Shown here: positions 1 to 8,501 of the stretch, piece after piece | How the letters are laid out: each line of letters begins with the position of its first letter | Position numbering within the stretch: the stretch's first letter is position 1 | Program-made: the position numbers and the translations under genes | Assembly (NCBI RefSeq): GCF_943373825.1 | Contig: NZ_CALSBP010000002.1 | Span: 2,779,501 to 2,843,500 of the forward strand | DNA length: 64,000 nt | Origin: Aquimarina spinulae | GTDB taxonomy: Bacteria > Bacteroidota > Bacteroidia > Flavobacteriales > Flavobacteriaceae | Direction: 5' to 3' | The notes under the pieces: model-generated | What the model was told of the DNA's origin: nothing | The model's database searches: none | Seen by the model: only the letters and a program-made list of their open reading frames with translations

Positions 1-817
1 ACCAGTTTGGCTGGCTACCCACAAAGTAAACAATTCCGTGAAATCGTCCATATTTACATACAGGACAAGTCCTTGTACCTTTGTCTGGTCCCCAGGCGTG
101 AAATGGTGTAAAAGAAGGGTTGTCCTCGCCAATTTGCAGACCAGATTTAATGGTATGATCTATAGTTGTAGGATAATTTGGGATATTAAGTCCTAAAACA
201 ATATTATGCTCTGCAACTTGCATTTTTGTATCAATCAGTACCCTTAAAATACCACTGCCACCACGATTTTTGAGCAACTTTCTTTTTTTGCCTGTCAATA
301 ATATATCATCAGCAAATTCTAAATTATCGATATAATACTCATTATCAATTTGGGGTTCTTTAATAGATAAATGAATGTGTGCAGGGATATCACGATTTGG
401 ATAAGGTGCTGGTCGAATTGTATAAATCGAGTAATTTCCTTGCTCATCAGATTTTACCCAGCCACGAGTACGACCGTGTTTTTGAGATTTGCCTTCTCCG
501 TTAGCATAATATCCATTGTGGTCTGTTTGCCAATAATAAACGATTATGTTGGGTGCAGGCGTGACTCCGTCTAATTTCAGTATTTTTCCTGTAACCAATA
601 ATTTTTGTCCTTTCCCGTTCCAGGCCGAACTTGTGTCAATAGGCTTAATGTTTTTTGGCATTCCGACATACATTAATTCACAACCATCGCAGCCACCACC
701 AACAATTTTGTTTTTGTTATTTCTTTTAGGGATTTGTTCATTTTTTGCCTGGCCATTACAACTTGCCAATGATATCAGGAATAGAAAAAGGAATCCGAAG
801 TTCAGTATTTTTTTCAT
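1..817 (-). CDS. Intradiol ring-cleavage dioxygenase-like lipoprotein, 3' end missing at window edge
   Basis: Only the first 272 codons are inside the window; the gene runs off the left edge. It starts at the ATG at 815-817 with a lipoprotein signal (hydrophobic stretch, lipobox LASC). The central part carries the intradiol dioxygenase pattern: YYWQTD, then a segment reading DEQGNYSIYTIRPAPYP and PAHIH, in which the tyrosine and the two histidines correspond to the non-haem Fe(III) ligands of protocatechuate 3,4-dioxygenase-like enzymes. After the fold a CPVCKYG motif begins, which suggests a C-terminal thioredoxin-like extension. Known family members cleave catechols between the two hydroxyls. 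This one is predicted to sit on an envelope membrane rather than in the cytoplasm, so its substrate is unknown. The family call is firm; the extension is incomplete here. Confidence 0.8.
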   Translation of the reverse strand, partial: MKKILNFGFLFLFLISLASCNGQAKNEQIPKRNNKNKIVGGGCDGCELMYVGMPKNIKPIDTSSAWNGKGQKLLVTGKILKLDGVTPAPNIIVYYWQTDHNGYYANGEGKSQKHGRTRGWVKSDEQGNYSIYTIRPAPYPNRDIPAHIHLSIKEPQIDNEYYIDNLEFADDILLTGKKRKLLKNRGGSGILRVLIDTKMQVAEHNIVLGLNIPNYPTTIDHTIKSGLQIGEDNPSFTPFHAWGPDKGTRTCPVCKYGRFHGIVYFVGSQPNW

Positions 818-914
818 TAGTATAAAATTTAAAGGAAGTGTCAAAAGTCCAATAAATCCTAGGTGTTGAAAAGGAAACTATACAAGAATTAGCTTACTGG
901 AGTGGTTTTAGAAC

Positions 915-1736
915 TTAGTGGTTTAATAGGGTACTCCAATTTTGACGATAATGCCTGCTGAACCTTATGGATTGACCATTGGATAAAATACAATCGTAAT
1001 CGCCATTCTTTCTTGATTTTAATTCTGTTATGTGGTTTTTATTGACAATTACCGAGCGATGAACCCTTAAAAAGGTTTGAGGGTCTAATAAGTCTCCAAG
1101 TTTTTTTAAACTCTCATCATGCAAAATTTTCTGACTGGTTGTATGTACCATTGTGTAGGGTCTGTCGGTCTCGATAAATAGAATTGTAAACGTGTCAATC
1201 TTTATTCTACGAATACCATTTTTAACAGTAATGGTTTTATTGGTCTTTTGATTTTGGAAGTTTTTGTTTAACTGTTTTTTTCTTTTAAGATAATCAAAAA
1301 CAAAAGGACTAAATAAATAGACCATAATTGTTATATGCAATTGATTTGAAACTGCATTTTTAAGTATTGTTAAAAAACGATGAGGTACAGAATAGATAAG
1401 ATTACTTCCTAAAATAAAAATTGAAGTAAAAATAAATATATGTAGTACACTAAATATAAACCCTGTACTTAAAGCGTAAAGTACTTTGGTAGTTAATGAT
1501 TTGAATTGAACTTTATTATAAAAGGAATTTGCAATTTTTATAAATGGAATAAATAAAAGCCAATATATATTATAGAGCATAGTATCGGTCCAATAAAAGG
1601 CAGTAGGTTTAATTTTTGAGAAAACGTAATCTTGAAAAATTGCCAACCCATAAAGTACAACACAAAATACAACCAATGTCCTAAAATTTGGATGTAGGAG
1701 TTTGTTTATTGTTTTATTAATTTTTTGTTTTCTCAC
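915..1736 (-). CDS. Membrane-anchored LytTR family transcriptional regulator
   Basis: 273 residues from a GTG start (1734-1736); no ATG lies nearby in frame. The first ~150 residues form about four hydrophobic segments. A linker rich in K, N and Q follows, then a C-terminal LytTR DNA-binding domain (about residues 172-270) with the typical order: ribosome-like beta strands, LRVHRSVIVNKNHI, and a final RFSRHYRQNW. There is no receiver domain, so this is the one-component membrane LytTR architecture common in Flavobacteriaceae, where the membrane part probably senses or localises. It stands alone between the dioxygenase gene and an A/B-type intergenic repeat. The target is unknown. Confidence 0.85.
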   Translation of the reverse strand: MRKQKINKTINKLLHPNFRTLVVFCVVLYGLAIFQDYVFSKIKPTAFYWTDTMLYNIYWLLFIPFIKIANSFYNKVQFKSLTTKVLYALSTGFIFSVLHIFIFTSIFILGSNLIYSVPHRFLTILKNAVSNQLHITIMVYLFSPFVFDYLKRKKQLNKNFQNQKTNKTITVKNGIRRIKIDTFTILFIETDRPYTMVHTTSQKILHDESLKKLGDLLDPQTFLRVHRSVIVNKNHITELKSRKNGDYDCILSNGQSIRFSRHYRQNWSTLLNH

Positions 1737-1756
1737 TTCTTTTTAAGAGTTACTGT

Positions 1757-1846
1757 CAACGTCTCGGTTATGGTTAGTACGGGAATTAAAAGCAATAAAC
1801 TTTGGGTTAAGCACCAAAACCCGTATTAATTATAGCCATTGTTACC
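1757..1846. repeat. Type B intercistronic palindromic element B1
   Basis: Imperfect inverted repeat filling the gap between the LytTR gene and the next stop codon. The left arm begins CAACG and contains GGTTATGG and GTACGGG; the right arm contains CCCGTA and ATAGCC and ends TTGTTACC. It has the same layout as B2-B5 further right. Confidence 0.6.
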
Positions 1847-1873
1847 AGCTTTCTATTTTACTAGTTGATAATT

Positions 1874-2482
1874 TTAAGATACTGATTTCTTATACATTGT
1901 GAAAAAATAGAAAGGTAGAAATCCAAATCCAAATATAAATGCCCCAAGAATCAATAATAAGTCTGCTCCTTGTAAATGCATTAACTTGAATAGGCCTGAA
2001 AGACCTGTGATAATTGCAGCTATAATTCCTAAAATTATTTTCAATTTCACAGAAATTGATTTGGATAAAGAGACCTTATATCTGTCAATGGCTATAAGGG
2101 GTACAAAAACTAAGAGGAGAGTCAAGAAGCCAACAGTAAATAATTCTGTACCAAAAGGCATTCGAAGTAACTTAAAAGTTACTCCAGCTGTCAGAGTAAT
2201 TGAACCAATAAATCCAATTAAATACATTAGTTTTTTCATAAATATTATTCGTTTAGAGTTAAGTAAAAAAAAAGTTTTATGTTGAATTTCAATCAATCCG
2301 TTGGGTGCTAAATCTATTATGGCTTTATCTAACAAATCTTCGAATGATTTACCCTTTCCCAACTGACTTTCAACAACACAGCATAAATGATCTGTAATAT
2401 CATCACTAAGCGTTTTGATTTTTAGTCCTTGGTCGTCAACGAAGGACTTAATAATATTTTCTTGATCAGAAGTTAATTTCAT
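1874..2482 (-). CDS. Small multi-spanning membrane protein paired with PadR regulator
   Basis: 202 residues. The first ~75 are soluble and contain DDITDHLCCVVE, a segment typical of the cytoplasmic head of proteins co-transcribed with PadR regulators. Four to five hydrophobic helices follow (about residues 82-200). Its ATG overlaps the PadR stop by 4 bp (2479-2482), so the two are translationally coupled. By analogy with PadR-linked membrane proteins it may be an envelope-stress effector, but no enzymatic motif is visible. Confidence 0.7.
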   Translation of the reverse strand: MKLTSDQENIIKSFVDDQGLKIKTLSDDITDHLCCVVESQLGKGKSFEDLLDKAIIDLAPNGLIEIQHKTFFLLNSKRIIFMKKLMYLIGFIGSITLTAGVTFKLLRMPFGTELFTVGFLTLLLVFVPLIAIDRYKVSLSKSISVKLKIILGIIAAIITGLSGLFKLMHLQGADLLLILGAFIFGFGFLPFYFFTMYKKSVS

Positions 2483-2817
2483 GTAATGTTGAGTTCAGGA
2501 AAAACAAGTTTATTAAGAGTTGCCAAAAAGTCTTTCAATTCTTCAAGATATCGTACTTTTTCCACCTTTCCTTTGGTGGTGAGAAAGTAGTATTTTCTTA
2601 CTCTCTTTCCTATATACTCTTCTTTGTATGAAAGAAGGCCATTCTTAGTCATTTTTTGCAAAGCAGGGTATAATGAACCATCTTTAAGTAAAATTTTTCC
2701 ATCCGATAGCTCTTTTACTTGCTGAAACATTTGATAACCATACATCTTTTCATTTTCCGCTAGTAAATTCAGAATAATTGCGGAGAGAGTCCCTTTAAGT
2801 AGTTCTTTTGAATACAT
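2479..2817 (-). CDS. PadR family transcriptional regulator
   Basis: 112 residues, the usual size for the short PadR class. It reads as one winged helix-turn-helix: N-terminal LLAENEKMYGYQMFQQVKE, then LKDGSLYPALQKMTKNG (recognition helix) and a wing with the YYFLTTKGK motif, all characteristic of PadR. Such proteins normally repress their own operon and are released by a small ligand. Here the only partner in the operon is the overlapping membrane protein gene. The A1 repeat lies immediately upstream and may hold the promoter. Confidence 0.92.
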   Translation of the reverse strand: MYSKELLKGTLSAIILNLLAENEKMYGYQMFQQVKELSDGKILLKDGSLYPALQKMTKNGLLSYKEEYIGKRVRKYYFLTTKGKVEKVRYLEELKDFLATLNKLVFPELNIT

Positions 2818-2967
2818 AGAACAAATATATATAATTTTTCAATACATCATAATTCTATGTATGTTTTTATATAAATGTTTTACCAACCACTGGAATTCAG
2901 TCTGACTTTTGGTTTAGTTAAGGTGGAATTGGATTATTAATATAGGGTGATGCAATAAGTGATTGCT

Positions 2968-3180
2968 GGTAACAATGATATAATGATATAAAGAATATAT
3001 TTCCTTTATATCACATCTATGCTTATTTTTAAATTTAATCTTGTATCAAACTCATATATCGAGTATAAAAACTTTCTAAGGCGTTCTTATTTTTTAAGAT
3101 ACTATTAAAAATAGATAGTGATGGGTATCTATTTGGGTTATCTAAACAGTAATGCCACTAGCGAGACGTTAGCGGGAGTT
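2968..3180. repeat. Type A intercistronic repeat A1
   Basis: About 210 bp. It starts GGTAACAATGATATA, carries an imperfect palindrome around 2985-3012 (ATATAAAGAATATATTTCCTTTATAT-like), an AT-rich middle ending in CTTATTTTTTAAGATAC, then GGGTATCTATTTGGG and a GC-rich REP-like palindrome at 3154-3178. The same order recurs, wholly or in part, at 5597-5927, 6949-7062, 7675-7790, 9142-9357 and 12077-12130. Confidence 0.75.
3154..3178. repeat. REP-like GC-rich palindrome, copy 1
   Basis: GCCACTAGCG-AGACG-TTAGCGGGAG. Same family as 5902-5927, 9332-9357 and, inverted, the cores of 26399-26513 and 27447-27561. It stands out from the AT-rich surroundings. Confidence 0.75.
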
Positions 3181-3204
3181 TTCAATTTATTCATCTATTA
3201 TACA

Positions 3205-4749
3205 TTAAACTTTAAATGATTCTATTTGAAAACCAGCATCTTCTCCTTCCTTAAGCATACCGATTACAACTCGCTCACCATCTGTTCTTACATTTATAAG
3301 TCCATAGATTAGGTTATCTGCTAACAACCAATCATTCATAGACATCTTCGGGCCTTTTCTACCTCCCGCTCCTTTACTTGACAGTATTGCTCCCCTTATG
3401 GTTCGATCATCCTTTGTCAGTTTATCTGGCTCAAACAATGTAACAGAGCGTGAAAGTTCAGTTGAGTATATTAATGGAGCTTTATATTTTGGTTCGGACA
3501 GTCCTAAAAATTCTGAAACACCAGAAGTTAAAGGTTGAGTGAAAGCACCAGCCATACCAAGAACTTTAGCTCGCGGATGTGCATGAGTTTCGTTATCACC
3601 ACTTGAAAAAAGTGTAGCTAAAGGTGACATTGCCCGGAGAAAAGTAGTCGATATGTCTTCAGATCCATGATGACATGCTTTACCTATATGGCATTTAAAT
3701 TCTGTTGCTGGAATATTATTCAACAATAATGCTTGAGATCGAAAATTAAGATCCCCAGTCATTAAGATACGAACTTTACCTATGTCAATTCGTTGTACGA
3801 TTGAGATTCCATTACGTGTTAAGGAAGGTTTAGCCATTTTTGATTTTGTCATGCCATCGATATACCTCAAAGCTGGTTGACCTCTATAATTTTCCTCTAT
3901 TGGCCCGAGTACTTTAACGGCACAATCAGCACCCGCATCGAAGTCAGGTAATTTTCCCATTCCTGCATGAATACGTTGCATATGATCCACTCCACTTCCA
4001 TCCATTTTCTCTAACTCTTTAAGTAACTTTCCATAAGTTCCTTTTAGTTTCCACTTTCGGTTAGTTGTCCTTCGAGAGTATTTACGAACATCTGAGAATC
4101 CATCAAGTAAGGTTGTTAAATATAGTTCAGGAGACACTGTACCCTTTACAGGCCCGAGTTCGGACATACCTTTGTTATTTGAGAATTCAGATATATCACC
4201 ATCAAAACGACCTAATCCTCCATGATAGACTTGACCGATTTTAAAAGTTCCTTGCTTAATGTCATTAATCATATCTAAGAATCCACCGAAATGGTCATAA
4301 TCAGGATGACTGCAAACAAGACCATCAATAACAAATGGGCTTTCTTGATTTAGAAATTCGTCTCTCCAAGATTGATCGACAAACCTCATCCATCTCAGAA
4401 AAGCAGGAGCCATAGCAGGGCTATTACTCATAAGTGGTCCGGGCCCGCCATCAATCATCATTACACGCCCATTTGGAAAACGCATCAATGAAGCATCTCC
4501 TTGACCACAATCAATCTGCCATAGACAAAAGATAGGTTTGTCTGTAAGGTCTTTCGTTGGAACATCTAGAATGTGTCCTTTTGCACTTATGCGTGATTTA
4601 CTACTATTTGTATTAATTACCCAAACGGAATCACCCCATAAAAAGGGGACCTTTTTTTTTACTGTTTTGAAGTGGTGGGCAGCCTTTATTGGCGAATATT
4701 TTTTTGTAGTTACCCCAATGTAGGCGATTGAATTATTAGTTATAGCCAT
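3205..4749 (-). CDS. ComEC/Rec2-like metallo-beta-lactamase-fold hydrolase
   Basis: 514 residues, no signal peptide, probably cytoplasmic. The metallo-hydrolase core is intact: CLWQIDCGQGDASL (76-89), MIDGG (98-102), the metal-binding HPDYDH (148-153), MTGD (330-333) and ACHHGSED (358-365), followed by SSGDNETHAHPRAKVLG, which matches the last histidine motif of the ComEC C-terminal domain. Stand-alone proteins with this domain occur in defence and toxin settings as putative nucleases or phosphodiesterases. The ~75 residues before the domain and the 150-residue insert between motifs are not recognised. It sits in the cassette-like array, flanked by A1 and B2 repeats. Fold confident, substrate unknown. 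Confidence 0.8.
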   Translation of the reverse strand: MAITNNSIAYIGVTTKKYSPIKAAHHFKTVKKKVPFLWGDSVWVINTNSSKSRISAKGHILDVPTKDLTDKPIFCLWQIDCGQGDASLMRFPNGRVMMIDGGPGPLMSNSPAMAPAFLRWMRFVDQSWRDEFLNQESPFVIDGLVCSHPDYDHFGGFLDMINDIKQGTFKIGQVYHGGLGRFDGDISEFSNNKGMSELGPVKGTVSPELYLTTLLDGFSDVRKYSRRTTNRKWKLKGTYGKLLKELEKMDGSGVDHMQRIHAGMGKLPDFDAGADCAVKVLGPIEENYRGQPALRYIDGMTKSKMAKPSLTRNGISIVQRIDIGKVRILMTGDLNFRSQALLLNNIPATEFKCHIGKACHHGSEDISTTFLRAMSPLATLFSSGDNETHAHPRAKVLGMAGAFTQPLTSGVSEFLGLSEPKYKAPLIYSTELSRSVTLFEPDKLTKDDRTIRGAILSSKGAGGRKGPKMSMNDWLLADNLIYGLINVRTDGERVVIGMLKEGEDAGFQIESFKV

Positions 4750-4798
4750 AGTATGTGTTGTTTAAATTATGGATATTTGCTGATCTTTTTAAATTGAT

Positions 4799-4996
4799 GC
4801 TAACGATTAGTATATGGCAAGTAGGGCTGTAGAAAGCGATAAACTTTCAAGTTTGCACCGAGCCAAAACGTTGTATTTTGTTTTTATCTTATTCATTTTA
4901 AAAGCCAAATCAACGATTTGGCGTTGTAGGTATATAGCACTGAACTTTCTTAAAACACTGAACTCCCTATTTGCTATATACAGTGTTGTATGCTGG
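4799..4996. repeat. Type B intercistronic palindromic element B2
   Basis: Starts GCTAACG within ~50 bp of the hydrolase start codon and ends at GTTGTATGCTGG, 7 bp before the stop of the next gene. The outer arms GTATATGGCAAGTAGGG and CCCTATTTGCTATATAC pair imperfectly. Inner arms GCCAAA and TTTGGC also pair. It closely resembles B5 at 11030-11218. Confidence 0.75.
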
Positions 4997-5003
4997 TTTA
5001 TTT

Positions 5004-5558
5004 TTACCAATGCCAAGCTCTAACTTCTTGATCTACAAATATCATTTCTTGATAAGGTCCAAAATTTTGTCCATTAAATGGTCTGATAAATAATTTAAGT
5101 GCACCATCTACCTTTGCTATATAACTAGCAGTAGTTCCATCCCAACTCCAAGCTTTCCAGTTATCACCTTCTGCAACTTTAATAGTCATGGGGTCACCAA
5201 AAGTTTGACCATCAAAAGATCTTATGTATAAGTTAGTGCTACCATTCATTTCTGCTATGTAGCTTGCTGTCTTTCCATCCCATGACCAACCTCTCCAGTT
5301 GTCATTAGTTGCAACTTTAATTTTCGTTGCTGTACCAAAAGTTATACCGTCAAAAGATCTTATGTATAGATTTGTATTGCCTCCTAAACGTGCAATATAA
5401 CTTACAGTATCATCATGCCAACTCCAACCTTTAAAGTTGTCTCCTTCACCCATTCTTAATTTTGAAATCGATCCCCAGTTTGAACCATCAAAAGTTCTTA
5501 TGAATAAGTAGGTTCCATTTTCAGTGTTTGCTAGGTAACTACATTTTTTATCACTCAT
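5004..5558 (-). CDS. Tandem-repeat beta protein (propeller- or lectin-like), unknown function
   Basis: 184 residues made of four repeats of about 43-46 residues. Each follows the pattern: SYIA, 5 residues, NLYIRSFDG, 2-3 residues, FG, then IKVAEGDNW and WSWDG. The repeats cover nearly the whole protein, with no signal peptide or extra domain. Short tryptophan-rich repeats of this kind usually form small beta-propellers that bind sugars; that is an analogy, not a family match. It lies between elements B2 and A2 and is one of the gene units in the cassette-like array. Confidence 0.7.
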   Translation of the reverse strand: MSDKKCSYLANTENGTYLFIRTFDGSNWGSISKLRMGEGDNFKGWSWHDDTVSYIARLGGNTNLYIRSFDGITFGTATKIKVATNDNWRGWSWDGKTASYIAEMNGSTNLYIRSFDGQTFGDPMTIKVAEGDNWKAWSWDGTTASYIAKVDGALKLFIRPFNGQNFGPYQEMIFVDQEVRAWHW

Positions 5559-5734
5559 TTTATTATTGGTTTTTATTTACGTTCTCAGTACTTGCATACA
5601 ACAATAATATAAAGGACATATATCCTTTATATCTCATGTATGATTGTTTTTAATTCAATCTTATATCGAGCAATATCGATAATCTACTTTTACATACATT
5701 GTGGTTTTCCACAATCACCATTTATTTTTAACAA

Positions 5735-5778
5735 ACAATCCCATACTTCAACTCATTAGAGTTGAAGTATGGGATTGT
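5735..5778. repeat. Perfect 20-bp inverted repeat with 4-nt loop
   Basis: The arms at 5735-5754 and 5759-5778 are fully complementary around the loop ATTA. It interrupts the A2 repeat compared with A4 and A5, so it looks like an insertion or a locally duplicated arm. There is no T-run on either side, so a simple terminator is not the obvious reading. Confidence 0.8.
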
Positions 5779-5901
5779 GTTTACTTGCTAAATGTAACTC
5801 TTATTATTGAGTATAAAAACCTCCTAAAACGTTCTTATTTTTTAAGATACTATTAAAAATAGATAGTGATGGGTATCTATTTGGGTTATCTAAACAGTAA
5901 T

Positions 5902-5927
5902 GCCACTAGCGATACGCTAACGGGAGC
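5902..5927. repeat. REP-like GC-rich palindrome, copy 2
   Basis: GCCACTAGCG-ATACG-CTAACGGGAGC, followed at 5932 by a second, broken copy (GCCACTAGCGAGAGTGG). Confidence 0.72.
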
Positions 5928-5996
5928 GGGGCCACTAGCGAGAGTGGAGATTAAGCTTAAGCCCTATGTTTTCTTATACATTGTTAGCGTGCGTTA

Positions 5997-6935
5997 TTAT
6001 TCAAAATATTCATACTCATAACTAATTGTGAAAACTAAATTATTTTTTTCAGAAACATCTGCTCTCTCCAATAATCCATTCTCAAGATAAAAATGTTTGT
6101 ATAAAAAATGATTGTCCAAACCCATACAGGGGTCGCTGAAATAAGTGTATTTTTCTTTTATAGACCCGTTTTTATGATATGATATTTTTGTTATTAATTC
6201 AGAAATGTCTTCGCGATTACCATATTTCCTACTATTGATACTCTCGATTCGGGAAATATTTCTTTCTATTTTTTCTACTAATCTGTTTAATGGATCATAA
6301 TTGTAAATGATTGTGTTTGTTACAACATCATCTTTGTAATGAGTTTCTTTAGAAAGATTATTCTTCTTATCATATTCATATTCTTTACAATAGACTTTTA
6401 ATTTTCTATATTTCGTTTCTTTATTGGTTTGGATTATCTCGGTTTTAACAATTTCAGTTTTTACTTTGTCAAAACTTGTCCAGTCTATCGTTTTTGTCTT
6501 ACGAACTATATTTTTCTCATTGTTTTGATTTTCACTTAGTTGTTTTACTAGTTGATATTTATTGTTGTAAAGATTTTTGTACTTATTTTCTCCGTCTTGA
6601 ATTAGTTGATTGTTTTTGTCATAGACATAGGGTATTGAATCTATTTGAGTAGAATCTATTTTATCTACCCAAAGAGTGAAAATTTTATTATTTTTCTTGT
6701 CATAAATGTTTCTATAAATAGTCCCTAGCCTTCCCATATTCCATTCTATAGAGTTTCCGTGTCTATCGTATTTTTCCCAAATAGCAGTGCAACTAGAATT
6801 TGAACCTGAAAAGCAGTGTTTTTCAAAAGAAGATTTCACTTCATTTTCGACAATCACATCTTTATCATTTCCGATTTGTGCAGAAATGGATTGGATTAAT
6901 CCAACTAATATTATTAATGAAATTTGTATTCTCAT
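5997..6935 (-). CDS. Secreted YD-repeat-like protein, unknown function
   Basis: 312 residues with a clear Sec signal peptide (about residues 1-19, cleaved after ISA). The mature part contains several degenerate YD-type units, for example YDRHGNSIEWNMGRLG, YDKNNQLIQDG, YEYDKKNNLSKETHY and YNYDPLNRLVEKIE. These resemble the repeats of RHS/YD proteins but are too few for a full RHS shell. It is probably exported to the periplasm or surface. No catalytic motif is visible. The stop codon lies 8 bp from the GTTAGC end of the A2 element; A3 lies upstream. Confidence 0.7.
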   Translation of the reverse strand: MRIQISLIILVGLIQSISAQIGNDKDVIVENEVKSSFEKHCFSGSNSSCTAIWEKYDRHGNSIEWNMGRLGTIYRNIYDKKNNKIFTLWVDKIDSTQIDSIPYVYDKNNQLIQDGENKYKNLYNNKYQLVKQLSENQNNEKNIVRKTKTIDWTSFDKVKTEIVKTEIIQTNKETKYRKLKVYCKEYEYDKKNNLSKETHYKDDVVTNTIIYNYDPLNRLVEKIERNISRIESINSRKYGNREDISELITKISYHKNGSIKEKYTYFSDPCMGLDNHFLYKHFYLENGLLERADVSEKNNLVFTISYEYEYFE

Positions 6936-6948
6936 TTGTCTTAATGCA

Positions 6949-7062
6949 CTACAACAATAGAATAAAGAATATATATCCTTTATATCACATCTATGTTTAT
7001 TTTTAAATTTAATCTTGTATCAAACTCTTATTATTAAGTGTAAAAACTTTCTAAGGTATTAC
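6949..7062. repeat. Type A intercistronic repeat A3 (3' truncated copy)
   Basis: Palindrome AAAGAATATATATCCTTT (6964-6981), then the same middle sequence as A1 (CACATCTATG, AATTTAATCTTGTATCAAAC, ACTTTCTAAGG). The copy ends directly at the next stop codon; the REP-like tail is absent. Confidence 0.7.
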
Positions 7063-7545
7063 TTATTTTTTTTCATCAATTATCATCTCTATTAAAGATG
7101 ATTTATGGCCAAATCTATCTGATAGAATTAAGACATTATAACTCGCTAAGTCAATAGAAAAACTACCCTTCGATTCCAGCTCAGAACTAGAAACCCAGAA
7201 ATTTTTCACAACATTTTCTGCTTTCATAACATTTTCTACTTTCACTTTTAAAGCATATTGTACATCACTAAAATAATTCCTGTTGGGATCTTCGGGAGGT
7301 GCATCGTATCCCCATTCATGTATATAATCTGTAATTTCTATTTCTATTAAATCATCTTTATTGCTAATTGTTAAAATTTCATCACTCGACAGTGTTAATG
7401 CTTTTCCAAATTTCGCTTGTTCTATGATTAGATATTTGTTATTGTTTTGTAACCCCTCTTTTGATTGGGCTTTTTTCATAAATTCTTGTGAACTAATACT
7501 ATATGATATAAAAAAGACTATTGGAAATATTACTGTTTTTTTCAT
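7063..7545 (-). CDS. Secreted protein of unknown function
   Basis: 160 residues with a signal peptide (MKKTVIFPIVFF then SYSISSQ). The mature protein has a proline-rich turn APPEDPNRNYF and alternating beta-strand-like segments; no domain was recognised. It stops within the A3 repeat boundary and is preceded by about 120 bp of AT-rich DNA and element A4. It is one of the small orphan units of the array. Confidence 0.65.
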   Translation of the reverse strand: MKKTVIFPIVFFISYSISSQEFMKKAQSKEGLQNNNKYLIIEQAKFGKALTLSSDEILTISNKDDLIEIEITDYIHEWGYDAPPEDPNRNYFSDVQYALKVKVENVMKAENVVKNFWVSSSELESKGSFSIDLASYNVLILSDRFGHKSSLIEMIIDEKK

Positions 7546-7674
7546 TATTATATTTTATAGTGGCTGACTTTTAAAACAAAGGTAAGTACGGAATAATATT
7601 AACATCATACTGTTTTCTGTGAAAATATTTTTATGGCGTACAATTTAGAAGTGATATGTAATTACCAAAAACAA

Positions 7675-7905
7675 TGATATAAAGGATATATATCCTTTAT
7701 ATTCTATGTATGGTTATGTTTACTTGATAAATGTAATTATTATTGAGTATAAAAACCACCTTCCTAAGCCGTTACTTATTTTTTAATTTTTCTGCGCATT
7801 GGTTGGTAACTTTTGCTTTTTGCAAGCGTTGCATCATTATAAAAATAAACAGACCAATCGATTAATCATTAATCAGCTATGATCACAGATATCGTGTTGT
7901 GTAAT
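7675..7905. repeat. Type A intercistronic repeat A4 followed by a B-like tail
   Basis: Palindrome AAAGGATATATATCCTTT at 7681-7698 is followed by TATGGTTATGTTTACTTGATAAATG and TTATTGAGTATAAAAACCACC, shared almost exactly with A5. After CTTATTTTTTAA the sequence switches to a different segment with GGTTGGTAAC and ends GTGTTGTGTAATCG, 5 bp before the next stop codon. Confidence 0.65.
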
Positions 7906-7910
7906 CGTTT

Positions 7911-8303
7911 TTACAAATAAATTTTCACTTCTAGACCTTGTTTGATTGACTTTTTGAAGAAGGATTTTAAAATATTTATATCATCATTTATATCTTTCAA
8001 ATCATACTCTTCTGTAGTCCAGTATTTTAATATCTTTTCCGTATTCAAATTAGGTGTAAACTCTTCTTTGTTCAGTATTCTGCGAACTCGTTCAATTTCG
8101 TTTTTCAGTTCAGATATTTTGTCCGTTTTAAACGTTTGTAATTCGTCTATCCATTTGTTTGAATTGAGATCTAAATTTAAGAGTATTGGGAATTCATTTC
8201 TGATATCTTTTGGTAAATGTCTCGAGCAATAAATAAGAAAGTTAGGAGCCACCTCAAACACAACTTCTTCTTTTTTATTTAATGCTTCCATCCACCTTCC
8301 CAT
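7911..8303 (-). CDS. Small cytoplasmic protein of unknown function
   Basis: 130 residues from the ATG at 8301-8303; an in-frame TTG 24 bp upstream would lie inside the B3 repeat and is less likely. The protein is mixed alpha/beta with a charged helical middle (about residues 55-85) and no signal peptide. The pattern 'small soluble orphan between repeats' resembles immunity or antitoxin-like cassette genes, but no family is recognised. Confidence 0.6.
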   Translation of the reverse strand: MGRWMEALNKKEEVVFEVAPNFLIYCSRHLPKDIRNEFPILLNLDLNSNKWIDELQTFKTDKISELKNEIERVRRILNKEEFTPNLNTEKILKYWTTEEYDLKDINDDINILKSFFKKSIKQGLEVKIYL

Positions 8304-8325
8304 AATTTTGATTTTAATGACACAC

Positions 8326-8492
8326 AACGCTTAATGTATAAATCGGAGCAAGGCAAGTATGCCTAAACCAATTGATTTATCTGCGCATTTTTATTTCTTA
8401 TTCAATTTATAAAAATCTAGCACCATTGCAAAAAGGAAAAAACCTTTCGATCGAACACTAAACTTTGCTCTGATTTCATATATGATGTTACC
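8326..8492. repeat. Type B intercistronic palindromic element B3
   Basis: Begins ACAACG and ends GATGTTACC, next to the stop at 8502. Outer arms AATGTATAAATCGGAGCAA and TTTGCTCTGATTTCATAT pair imperfectly. Between them is an AT-rich loop containing AAAGGAAAAAACCTTTCG. Confidence 0.65.
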
Positions 8493-8501
8493 AATAGTTT
8501 T

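Larger units (their letters stand above)
5597..5988. repeat. Type A intercistronic repeat A2, interrupted by a long perfect hairpin
   Basis: The A-type palindrome (core around 5607-5632) is followed by diverged sequence and a perfect 20-bp-stem, 4-nt-loop hairpin at 5735-5778. The A-type sequence then resumes (TTATTGAGTATAAAAACC, 5813-5830; GGGTATCTATTTGGG) up to REP-like palindromes at 5902-5927 and 5932-5947. The end is B-like (TTATACATTGTTAGC) and touches the stop codon of the next gene. Confidence 0.65.

Noticed and set aside
371..869. Two plus-strand ORFs at the left edge
   Set aside because: They are antisense shadows of the dioxygenase gene, whose motifs are clear on the minus strand.
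4807..5023. Short ORFs on both strands at 4.8-5.0 kb
   Set aside because: They lie entirely within the palindromic B2 element, so open frames on both strands are a by-product of its symmetry.
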